8,506 bases of DNA, from NCBI GenBank assembly GCA_964524025.1, contig CAZGBT010000020.1, positions 1 through 8,506 on the forward strand, read 5' to 3'. The notes beneath the pieces are model-generated. The model was not told where the DNA came from and ran no database searches. It was given only the letters and a program-made list of their open reading frames with translations. This document shows positions 1-6,296 of the stretch, in pieces (the stretch's first letter is position 1; the number at the start of each line of letters is the position of its first letter). The DNA comes from CAZGBT01 sp964524025. Lineage in GTDB: Archaea > Aenigmatarchaeota > Aenigmatarchaeia > CG10238-14 > EX4484-224. The position numbers and the translations under genes were made by a program.

Positions 1-1347
1 TATCCTTAAGTTTATTCTTTTAACCCAAACATGTTTAGTGGGATCTTTATTTTCTAAGTTTATGTAGATCGTTGCTTTTCCATCAGTAAGTGTTAAAGGC
101 AAAACTTGCATTTTTATGTCGACAGGTCCTGCACCCATTTCTGCTCTAGGATGATTAAAATATCTAGCTGCAGTAAGTGTGCTTCCTCCAAAAAATTCAT
201 CAGCAAATCCTTTATTTACTCTGACTATTTCATCCTTATAATTTGCTGAATAAGAATAAGCCAAAAATAAATTTACATAAGCCTTTCCCGAAATTTTTCT
301 CGTATCAACTTCTATAGGCAAATCGATTTCTTGACCTGGATAAATGCTACATTTATCATCATAAGAACATTTCTCAATATCTAACGGAATAAAAGTTTCT
401 CCTGTACTTATCGAACCATTAAGCCAAAACTCAATTTTCTTAGTAATTTCTAGCGGCTTTACTATTATTTCTTTAGAGAAAAATCTTACAACTTGGTACT
501 TATACTGAATCTCAATAGTTTCTTTGTCTAAAGCTTCTTCTGTAGGTTTTATGACACAAGTTAGCTCTTTCTCATAAGGTAATTTTAAATTTTCCTTCGC
601 TTTACAGACTTTCGTTTTATCGTTAATAAAAATACAATTTTCAAAATCGCAAGGCTCTTCGATTTCTAAACCTTTATAGAGTATCAGTTTTAAATCTTCC
701 TTCCTTATTGTTAGAGGAAATTCTCCATAATAATCAAATCTTATAAGAATGGGCTTGGGCTCTCCTTTAATAAAGTAATATCTTTCTCCTTTTATCACGG
801 TAGGTTTTATTTCTAAAGTAGGAATTAGAGGACCGAAAATTTCCTTTTCGACAGGTTCCGGTTTTTCTCTTGGTGGAATTCCTCTAACCGATACAGGAAC
901 GTAAAATTTTCTGCTACCATTAATTTCATATCTTAAATACCCGTTCAATACGTAAGAATGAGTGAAATTGGTCTTAATCCTATTAAATTTAAAACTAAAT
1001 TCTTCAAAATTTCCTGGATATATAGTAAACTCATACTCTTTACCATAAGGCCCTTGAACTTCCTTAAAATCGGTCGAAACTCCTTTATCAGCCAATTCTA
1101 GACCAGCCGTGTTAAATAAACTTAAATAAACCTTTACGCTTTCTTTCCCATTATTTCTAAATCTTAAATTAAGGTAAGGATTTTCGCCGCTCATTATTTC
1201 TTCTTTTTCTAATCCGTAAACCGAAATAACTTCTCTGTAAGTAGGTTTTTGAGGTTTTTTAGGACTTATTTGTAGCAGGAATTGTTCCTGATTTATACAA
1301 CCGCTTAATAAAAGTAGAATTATTAGGAGTAAAAGAAATCTCTTCAT
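1..1347 (-). CDS. Large surface lipoprotein, C-terminus cut by the window edge
   Basis: I translated this open frame from the reverse complement: 449 codons without a stop, from an ATG at 1347 to the left edge, so the C-terminus is missing. The start MKRFLLLLII runs into a hydrophobic stretch ending in the lipobox LSGC, with Cys17 as the probable lipidated residue. The rest is hydrophilic and rich in alternating beta-strand patterns. I see at least three sandwich-like modules, roughly residues 50-155, 178-300 and 305-430. Cysteines at 233, 238, 248, 264, 327 and 333 could form disulfides outside the membrane. Residues 246-300 (VC...LTC...QYKY...KPLE) resemble the end of the lipoprotein at 2023-2907, suggesting a shared family. 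Its start lies only 18 bases from the divergent membrane protein. The role is unknown; a surface or envelope protein is the most that can be inferred. The frame and lipoprotein call are strong, the domain boundaries weak. Confidence 0.82.
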   Translation of the reverse strand, partial: MKRFLLLLIILLLLSGCINQEQFLLQISPKKPQKPTYREVISVYGLEKEEIMSGENPYLNLRFRNNGKESVKVYLSLFNTAGLELADKGVSTDFKEVQGPYGKEYEFTIYPGNFEEFSFKFNRIKTNFTHSYVLNGYLRYEINGSRKFYVPVSVRGIPPREKPEPVEKEIFGPLIPTLEIKPTVIKGERYYFIKGEPKPILIRFDYYGEFPLTIRKEDLKLILYKGLEIEEPCDFENCIFINDKTKVCKAKENLKLPYEKELTCVIKPTEEALDKETIEIQYKYQVVRFFSKEIIVKPLEITKKIEFWLNGSISTGETFIPLDIEKCSYDDKCSIYPGQEIDLPIEVDTRKISGKAYVNLFLAYSYSANYKDEIVRVNKGFADEFFGGSTLTAARYFNHPRAEMGAGPVDIKMQVLPLTLTDGKATIYINLENKDPTKHVWVKRINLRI

Positions 1348-1348
1348 A

Positions 1349-1365
1349 CAATAAATATTTTATTG
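1349..1365. promoter_or_regulatory. AT-rich inverted repeat filling the divergent intergenic gap
   Basis: The whole 18-base gap between two divergent start codons is taken up by CAATAAA-TAT-TTTATTG, a perfect 7-base inverted repeat with a 3-base spacer. It could be a shared TATA element or an operator. It is too close to either start codon to be a standard TATA box for leaderless transcripts, which would sit about 26 bases upstream. Low-complexity AT composition makes a chance palindrome possible. Confidence 0.3.
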
Positions 1366-1998
1366 ATGGGAGAAGAAAAAGAAGAAGTTAGGAAGAAAAA
1401 ACTCGCGGAATTTTTAAAACTTCTTGCTGGAAAAGTAAAAGAAAAAAGAAAGCCTATGATGTATATAGAAACTTTTCTTTATTCAAGTGTTTTTACTTTC
1501 CTTTTGCTCAAACTCAAAATCTTAAAAATATTCTTTTACAACTTCCTACCAACTCTTATCTCTCTTTTAATTCCTATCGAAATCCCTCCAATCGCTTTTA
1601 CAGCTTTCTTCTTCCTTTTCATGCTTTTAATAGTTTGGAATTTCGTCTCATCTTCCTATAAAAAAGAACAAGAAGAATTAAAATGGAGATTTGGTAATAG
1701 ATTTGGAAGTTTTCTAGTTTTATCAGCACTTTTAGCTACTTCGCCAATGCTCTTAAACCTTATTTCCCCAATTTTCACAAAATTAATACCACCAGAGTTT
1801 AAACAAACGCTTAGCTTTATTATGAAAAGTCCTCACTGCATACTCAGCCCTACTCCGGAGTGTTTTCAATTAGAAGAAAAATCCAAAGAGGAAGTTAAAG
1901 TAGAAAGCTATGATGTCATAAAATTCGAGATAGAAAGGAAAAATTATTATACGCCTGGTATTCCTTACGTCTTTACGGTTAAAGTAAAGGGAATTTAA
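1366..1998 (+). CDS. Hypothetical multi-pass membrane protein
   Basis: 210 residues from the ATG at 1366; a TTG codon immediately upstream (1363) could also be read, but ATG is the simpler choice. The N-terminus is a charged, probably cytoplasmic segment (about residues 1-32, rich in Lys/Glu). Hydrophobic segments follow at about 36-70 (one or two passes), 76-94 and 113-138. A C-terminal tail at about 145-210 contains two cysteines (158, 166) and a short beta-like stretch ending in the sequence PYVFTVKVKGI. That last stretch resembles the opening strands of the sandwich modules in the neighbouring lipoproteins, but stops where those continue. An in-frame ATG at 1456 is an alternative start. 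I do not recognise a family. Position between two surface lipoproteins suggests an envelope role, which is inference only. Confidence 0.7.
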   Translation: MGEEKEEVRKKKLAEFLKLLAGKVKEKRKPMMYIETFLYSSVFTFLLLKLKILKIFFYNFLPTLISLLIPIEIPPIAFTAFFFLFMLLIVWNFVSSSYKKEQEELKWRFGNRFGSFLVLSALLATSPMLLNLISPIFTKLIPPEFKQTLSFIMKSPHCILSPTPECFQLEEKSKEEVKVESYDVIKFEIERKNYYTPGIPYVFTVKVKGI

Positions 1999-2022
1999 GT
2001 TTTCTAAACTAATTTTAAATTG

Positions 2023-2907
2023 ATGAAAAGATTTTCACCTTTATTTTTACTCATCCCTCTAATACTTTTGGCAGGTTGTGCAGCTCCACCTTTCCACAGA
2101 CCTTCTGGGGAAGAAGGAAGTGGAGGTGTTGTAACAGGTTTAGGAAGAGAGACTGGGGTTTCTATCCCAAAAATAAAAGTAAGCAAACTTATAGAGGGTG
2201 AAGAAGGTTATTTAACTGTTACAATAAGCAATATAGGCGAAGCAGAGGCTAAAAACGTAAAAGCTGAACTAATATTGCCAAGCGACTGGGAAATTCCAGA
2301 GCGTGTAATAGAAATAGGGACTTTAGAAGCTTCGCAACCAGCTTATAACAAACCTGGTGGCATCGCCCAAGCCTCGTGGACTTTTAAGGTACCGGAAAAG
2401 GTTGGAGACCAAAGTATTGAAATAAAATTGACTTATTCTTATGAAACTGAGGCAAAATTTTATGTTTCCGTTTACAGCCACGAACTTTATAAACTTAAAC
2501 TTTATAAGAACGAACCAATAGAAGATAAGGCTGTGAATAAATCCTATGAACCTTCCAACGTCCCGATACAAGTAGAGGCTTATAGATTTGGTACCGATTT
2601 ACCTTTTATTTACAAGAAGGATAGAACCAATGTTGGTACAATATTTATTAAACTCACAAATGTAGGAAAGGGTTTCCCATACTTAGCTAGTATTGGTGAT
2701 ATGAGCGTTTATGTAAAAGCAGATGTGAGAGGCGAAGTCTGCGTAAACAAGCCAGTCAAATTCACAGAAAATACAAAAGAGATCCAATGTAAGTTCACCA
2801 TACCAGCTACAGACTATAAAGAAAAAATACCACTTAAGGTAGAACTTTCTTACAATTACTTAGTTAAAATTCCTTACACTCTAACCATATCGCCAAAACT
2901 AGAATAG
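2023..2907 (+). CDS. Surface lipoprotein with two Ig-like beta modules
   Basis: 294 residues from the ATG at 2023 (a TTG codon precedes it). The signal peptide is MKRFSPLFLLIPLILLAGC, ending in the lipobox LAGC with Cys19 as the predicted lipid-attachment residue. A Gly/Ser/Pro-rich linker (about 20-45) follows. Module one spans about 46-152, with a CARDB-like pattern (YLTVTISNIGEAEAKNV) typical of extracellular adhesion-type domains. Module two spans about 178-292, with Cys240 and Cys256 placed to form a disulfide. The C-terminal module resembles residues 246-300 of the divergent lipoprotein. The AATTTAAG at 1992-1999 is placed about right for a TATA box of a leaderless transcript but is a weak match, and co-transcription with the membrane protein 24 bases upstream is equally possible. 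The substrate or partner is unknown. Confidence 0.8.
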   Translation: MKRFSPLFLLIPLILLAGCAAPPFHRPSGEEGSGGVVTGLGRETGVSIPKIKVSKLIEGEEGYLTVTISNIGEAEAKNVKAELILPSDWEIPERVIEIGTLEASQPAYNKPGGIAQASWTFKVPEKVGDQSIEIKLTYSYETEAKFYVSVYSHELYKLKLYKNEPIEDKAVNKSYEPSNVPIQVEAYRFGTDLPFIYKKDRTNVGTIFIKLTNVGKGFPYLASIGDMSVYVKADVRGEVCVNKPVKFTENTKEIQCKFTIPATDYKEKIPLKVELSYNYLVKIPYTLTISPKLE

Positions 2908-2908
2908 G

Positions 2909-2920
2909 ATTATATTTAAA
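2909..2920 (+). promoter_or_regulatory. TATA-like promoter element of alba
   Basis: ATTATATTTAAA lies just after the stop codon of the lipoprotein gene. A start of transcription about 26 bases downstream would fall near 2940, leaving a leader of roughly 20-25 bases that contains a GGTGA ribosome-binding site. This fits an independently expressed, abundant chromatin protein. Confidence 0.55.
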
Positions 2921-2952
2921 TTTTCCTACCTAAATAAATGTTACGAATAAAA

Positions 2953-2957
2953 GGTGA
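2953..2957 (+). promoter_or_regulatory. Shine-Dalgarno site GGTGA deciding the alba start
   Basis: GGTGA complements the anti-Shine-Dalgarno end of archaeal 16S rRNA and sits 5 bases before the ATG at 2963. Its GTG could itself be read as a start (2954), adding three residues, but serving as the ribosome-binding site for 2963 explains it better. Confidence 0.65.
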
Positions 2958-2962
2958 AAGGC

Positions 2963-3256
2963 ATGGCAGAGGAAACTAAGGCTCAACAATCTGAAAACGT
3001 AGTATATGTAGGAAAGAAACCAACGATGAGCTATGTATTAGCAGTAATAACTCAATTTACCAACGGCCAAAAGGAAGTTCATGTAAAAGCTAGAGGAAAA
3101 GCTATAAGCAAAGCTGTTGATGTAGCCGAAATAGTTAGAAAGAGGTTCTTACAGGACGTAAAAATAAAGAACATAGAAATAGGAACTGAAGAAAGAGAGG
3201 CAGAAGGAGGCAGAAAAGTCAACGTATCAACCATAGATATTCTACTCTCTAAATAA
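2963..3256 (+). CDS. alba: Alba family DNA/RNA-binding chromatin protein
   Basis: 97 residues from the ATG at 2963. Alba is a small, abundant archaeal protein that binds double-stranded DNA and RNA as a dimer and coats the chromosome. After a short polar N-terminal tail (1-12), the core begins NVVYVGKKPTMSYVLAVIT. Lys18 and Lys19 correspond to the DNA-contacting, acetylatable lysine pair of Sulfolobus Sso10b. The segment VKARGKAISKAVDVAEIVR (41-59) is the strongly conserved helix region with the Arg/Lys surface. Residues 75-90 form the flexible beta-hairpin arm (TEEREAEGGRKVN), and the end VSTIDILLSK is typical. Length matches the family. It has its own TATA-like element and GGTGA site and is followed by a T-rich terminator, so it is probably transcribed alone. 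It is convergent with the AMP phosphorylase gene across 27 bases. Confidence 0.97.
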   Translation: MAEETKAQQSENVVYVGKKPTMSYVLAVITQFTNGQKEVHVKARGKAISKAVDVAEIVRKRFLQDVKIKNIEIGTEEREAEGGRKVNVSTIDILLSK

Positions 3257-3264
3257 TCAGCAAC

Positions 3265-3282
3265 TTTTCCTTTTTTATTTTT
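3265..3282 (+). terminator. T-rich transcription terminator of alba
   Basis: Three T-runs (3265-3268, 3271-3276, 3278-3282) follow the alba stop codon within 26 bases, the usual form of intrinsic terminators in archaea, which need no strong hairpin. The complement is A-rich, so the element should not stop the convergent minus-strand operon. Confidence 0.6.
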
Positions 3283-3283
3283 A

Positions 3284-4834
3284 CTACCTTTCAAGAATAA
3301 ACGATTTTCTATGAACAACTCTTTCTTTAATAACTTGAATTAACATTTCTGCTTTTTCCGCTATACCTACAGGGATTTCCGTTTCAAGATATTTTACAAC
3401 TCTCTCTAATTTTCTTTCTTTTTCAGCATAAACTGTAAAAACTATTTCGCCTTTCTCAACTTTATCTCCAGGTTTTTTTCTCAAAACTATCCCAGCACCT
3501 TTATCTTTTGGGGCTCCTGCTAGCCTAGCTATTTGAGCCAATTTCCAATTATCCATCCAAATAACCAAGCCGCTATTTTTAGCTCTATATTCTAAATTAA
3601 ACTTTCCTATCGGAATATCTTCAGGCTTAATTTTTGGATTCCCACCTTGCTCCTCTATTATTTGACGTAACTTCCTTTCTGCTTTTCCAGAAAGCCATGC
3701 TTTTTTTGCAAGCTCCCTACCATTCTTTTTACCGATTAAAGAAAGCAATATGCCTGCTATATCCAAGACTTTATCTACTTGATCCTTAACCAATTTTTTA
3801 CGCATTATAATTTCTAAAGCCTCCCTTGCAGCTAAAGCCGGCCCTATGCAATAACCTATTGGAAATTCTCCATTAGTAATAGCACAATTTATTTTCATCC
3901 CTAAAATTCTACCCAGCTGGATAAAATCTTTAGCTAGATAATTTGCATCTCCTATGGTTTTTACTTTAGTCCCCCTTCCAGTCGGTATATCTATAACCAC
4001 GTGAGTAGCCCCTACAGCCTTTTTCTTACTCATTATAGATGGGAAAAGTAAAGGGTCTATTTCTAGAGGATGCTCAACTTTTATGAAAATATCATCGGCA
4101 GGAGCTAAACCCAAAGAACCTCCCCACACAAGACAACCATTCGTTTTCCTAACAACTCTTTCCATTTCCTCAACTTCTAAAGAAACAGGCATTAGACATT
4201 CTGCTTTATCAGCAGTACCAGCTGGAGAGGTTATAGCTCTAGAAGATGTTTTTGGTATAGTAATACCTAGAGAAGCTATTATGGGGACTAATAAAATGGA
4301 AGTTTTATCCCCTAAAGTGCCTCCAATGCTATGCTTATCTGCAATTATCTTTTTCTTTAGTTTAAGAATTTTTCCTGTATTCACCATTGCGAGCGTTAGA
4401 TTAGCTGCTTCTTCTAAAGTTAGTTTAAAATAATGTAAAGAAGTAACAAAGGCAGCTATTTCACTTTCCGTTAAATTACCTTCTACGGTATCTTTGACTA
4501 TTTCGTAAAATTCTTTATAACCAAGCCTTCTGCCCCTTAGTCTTTCCCTAATAAAATGCAAAGAAGAAGGATATTTTGCTACTTCAACTTCTACCAAACA
4601 ACCTTCCTTAGTTTTTAAACTTTTCCTCACTTCTTCTGTAAAACCTATCCAACCAACTTTAAGTATCTTTCTATTAGAAGTAACGTTAACTATGCAGGTC
4701 TTGCTTCTGTTTTTAAATTTAACTTTTACTCTAGCTGTACTTTTAATTCCTAATTCTTCACAATCAACCCTATTTAGCAAAACTACAGGTTTACCTGCTG
4801 AATCTATCCCTAGGTGTTTTACTTTAAGCTTCAT
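3284..4834 (-). CDS. deoA: AMP phosphorylase (nucleoside 5'-monophosphate phosphorylase)
   Basis: 516 residues from the ATG at 4834. The enzyme splits AMP (also CMP or UMP in characterised homologues) with phosphate into the base and ribose-1,5-bisphosphate, the first step of the archaeal AMP pathway. The archaeal N-terminal domain (about 1-85) precedes a thymidine-phosphorylase-like core. Diagnostic motifs are DKHSIGGTLGDKTS (166-179; phosphate and ribose binding) and KTSSRAITSPAGTAD (195-209), followed by the CLVWGGSLGLAPADD segment (234-248). The C-terminal region (about 425-500) carries the usual GAGIVLRKKPGDKVEKGE hammerhead-like domain. Length is close to the roughly 500 residues of the family. 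This start is chosen because its ATG overlaps the TGA of the upstream gene (ATGA, 4831-4834) and an AGGTG site lies 9 bases before it; an upstream in-frame ATG at 4846 would add four residues and lie inside the upstream gene. Last gene of the operon, convergent with alba. Confidence 0.95.
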   Translation of the reverse strand: MKLKVKHLGIDSAGKPVVLLNRVDCEELGIKSTARVKVKFKNRSKTCIVNVTSNRKILKVGWIGFTEEVRKSLKTKEGCLVEVEVAKYPSSLHFIRERLRGRRLGYKEFYEIVKDTVEGNLTESEIAAFVTSLHYFKLTLEEAANLTLAMVNTGKILKLKKKIIADKHSIGGTLGDKTSILLVPIIASLGITIPKTSSRAITSPAGTADKAECLMPVSLEVEEMERVVRKTNGCLVWGGSLGLAPADDIFIKVEHPLEIDPLLFPSIMSKKKAVGATHVVIDIPTGRGTKVKTIGDANYLAKDFIQLGRILGMKINCAITNGEFPIGYCIGPALAAREALEIIMRKKLVKDQVDKVLDIAGILLSLIGKKNGRELAKKAWLSGKAERKLRQIIEEQGGNPKIKPEDIPIGKFNLEYRAKNSGLVIWMDNWKLAQIARLAGAPKDKGAGIVLRKKPGDKVEKGEIVFTVYAEKERKLERVVKYLETEIPVGIAEKAEMLIQVIKERVVHRKSFILER

Positions 4835-5094
4835 TTTACAACACACCTACCATTCTCATATACGCATAATTTATTTGGCTTAGGAGAAATAACTTGAGGG
4901 CATAAAACTTTATACTTGGAACAATTAGGTTCTTTAAACTTCCTTATATCAACACACTCCCATTTTGCTCCAGCTTCTGGTGGACAGCAATTAGTAATCC
5001 TCCACTCGCAAATTTTTGCTTCTTTTTGCTTATAAAGGATTAAAAACAAAGCGAGTAAAAGCAAAGAAAATAAAATTATTTTTATCTTTTCCAT
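4831..5094 (-). CDS. Small membrane-anchored cysteine-rich protein inside the AMP-pathway operon
   Basis: 87 residues from the ATG at 5094. Residues 1-4 are charged (MEKI), 5-20 form one hydrophobic segment, and the rest is a short polar domain with eight cysteines: 29, 36, 37, 47, 58, 65, 77 and 84. There is no lipobox, so the hydrophobic segment is a signal anchor or a signal peptide. Even cysteine number, an adjacent Cys-Cys pair and a predicted outside location suggest up to four disulfides. Cysteine clusters can also bind metal, but the spacing does not match a known zinc or iron-sulfur motif that I recognise. Its start overlaps the end of RuBisCO by 13 bases, and its TGA overlaps the ATG of AMP phosphorylase (ATGA), so it is surely co-transcribed. 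The function is unknown; the motif ITNCCPPEAGAKWECV (33-48) looks like a conserved core. A real gene is very likely given operon fit; a role in the pathway is unproven. Confidence 0.82.
   Translation of the reverse strand: MEKIKIILFSLLLLALFLILYKQKEAKICEWRITNCCPPEAGAKWECVDIRKFKEPNCSKYKVLCPQVISPKPNKLCVYENGRCVVK
4844..4848 (-). promoter_or_regulatory. Shine-Dalgarno site AGGTG for AMP phosphorylase
   Basis: Read on the minus strand, AGGTG lies inside the last codons of the cysteine-rich gene, 9 bases before the ATG at 4834. Together with the ATGA stop-start overlap it supports translational reinitiation and fixes the start. Confidence 0.55.
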
Positions 5095-6296
5095 TTTCTC
5101 AAAGCCTCTCTTAAAGCTTTATGAGTTTTTGCAAATTCTTTTAAAGGAATTCCTTGAATAGCTGCTTCTATAGCTTCTCTCATAGCTTTAGCTCCATAGA
5201 AAGTTCCGCTAGGATGGCCATGAATTCCACCTCCAGCTTGAATAATTATATCGATCCCCAACTTTGAAATAAGAGCTGGAACTCTAGCTGGATGTAAACC
5301 GCCAGAAGCTACTGGCATAACCTTTTTTAGACCATAAAATTCTCCCCTTAAAAATTCATTTATTCTTTCCGTTTCTTCACTTTCCATTTTACCTAAACCA
5401 GCAGTTCCTGTATGTAACTGATCAACACCTATTAATCTTAAAATTTTTGCTAAAACTAGCATAGAAATTCCATGATCCAATCTTGTAAAAGCAGCATGAC
5501 CAGCTCGATGGGCATGAATTATCAAATCAAAATCTTGATTCCTTAAAGTTTGCAAAGCTGAAAAACCAACTGTTACAACATCTACCATTATGTACTTACC
5601 ACCCTTTTCTAAAACTTCGTAAGCCCTTTTTATCATTAGATGAGTTTCTGCAGTAACGTTTATTAGATAACCTTTTTTCTCTCCAGTTTCCTTTTCAGCT
5701 TTTTCCAAAGCTTTTAAAGTTAATTCAAGCCTTTTCTCAAACTTGTTAAATCTTTGAGAAGCCAAATTTTCATCATCTTTAACCAAATCGCAACCACCAA
5801 GCCAAGCTTCATAAGCAACTTTTGCATGATCTTTCGGTTTTAAACCAATCTTTGGTTTTATTATAGTTCCGAGTAAAGGTCTTTTTCTAACTTTAAAATA
5901 TTTCCTTATCCCTTTTATTCCAAATTTTGGACCTCTAAATTTTCTTACAAACTTTCTTGGAAATTCTATATCAAGAAGCTTAAGCTTTTTAACTATTTTC
6001 ATTCCAAAAACATTGCCAGCGATGCTGCTCATTAAATTTGGTATGTTAGAGTCTTCGAACAAATCTAAAGGATAAGCTATTTTTACTAAATTCTTTCTAA
6101 TCTCAAAAACTTTTGCAGCGAGCCTTTTTACATAAGGTCTTTCGGTTAAAACCTCTTCCCAGGTCCCTGTAGAACTTTCGGCAGCTATAGCACCAGCAGC
6201 CTTTTTTAAAGGTACTTTATTAGGTATTAAATAAAAAGTTGCTATTAAATCATTTGTTGGCTTATAACTCAAATCTATGTAATCCAAATATTTCAT
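5082..6296 (-). CDS. rbcL: Ribulose-1,5-bisphosphate carboxylase large subunit, form III type
   Basis: 404 residues from the ATG at 6296. It adds CO2 to ribulose-1,5-bisphosphate to give two 3-phosphoglycerates, here most likely for nucleotide-ribose salvage, since the pathway enzymes flank it. Catalytic elements, with spinach numbering in brackets: Glu40 [60] and TGTW (43-46); Asn95 [123] in SIAGNVFGM; Lys147 [175] in GTIIKPK; Lys173 [201, carbamylated], Asp175 [203] and Glu176 [204] in VKDDEN; His263 and Arg264 [294, 295] in HAHRAGHA; His295 [327]; loop-6 Lys303 [334] in GTAGLGKME; Ser331 [379] in ASGGLHP; and the phosphate-binding QAGGGIHGHP (353-362). The N-terminal domain is about 1-125, the barrel about 140-390. 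It is shorter than the roughly 420-445 residues of better-known form III enzymes, mainly between loop 6 and Ser331. Its ATG overlaps the TGA of the isomerase (ATGA, 6293-6296). No small subunit is present, as expected. It should be active; the exact subform needs a tree. Confidence 0.96.
   Translation of the reverse strand: MKYLDYIDLSYKPTNDLIATFYLIPNKVPLKKAAGAIAAESSTGTWEEVLTERPYVKRLAAKVFEIRKNLVKIAYPLDLFEDSNIPNLMSSIAGNVFGMKIVKKLKLLDIEFPRKFVRKFRGPKFGIKGIRKYFKVRKRPLLGTIIKPKIGLKPKDHAKVAYEAWLGGCDLVKDDENLASQRFNKFEKRLELTLKALEKAEKETGEKKGYLINVTAETHLMIKRAYEVLEKGGKYIMVDVVTVGFSALQTLRNQDFDLIIHAHRAGHAAFTRLDHGISMLVLAKILRLIGVDQLHTGTAGLGKMESEETERINEFLRGEFYGLKKVMPVASGGLHPARVPALISKLGIDIIIQAGGGIHGHPSGTFYGAKAMREAIEAAIQGIPLKEFAKTHKALREALRKWKR

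Noticed and set aside
1363..1368. TTG starts one codon before ATG at 1363 and 2020
   Set aside because: TTG directly followed by ATG adds only one residue; ATG is the better start in both genes, and the repetition is likely chance in AT-rich sequence.
2004..2571. Minus-strand frames opposite the lipoprotein gene (2004-2186, 2323-2571)
   Set aside because: The plus strand carries a clear lipoprotein signal peptide and continuous coding sequence; the antisense frames have none.
3079..4883. Open frames opposite alba and AMP phosphorylase (3079-3318 minus; 4083-4433 and 4692-4883 plus)
   Set aside because: They lie antisense within strongly recognised genes, have no motif or plausible start site, and look like shadows of the real frames.
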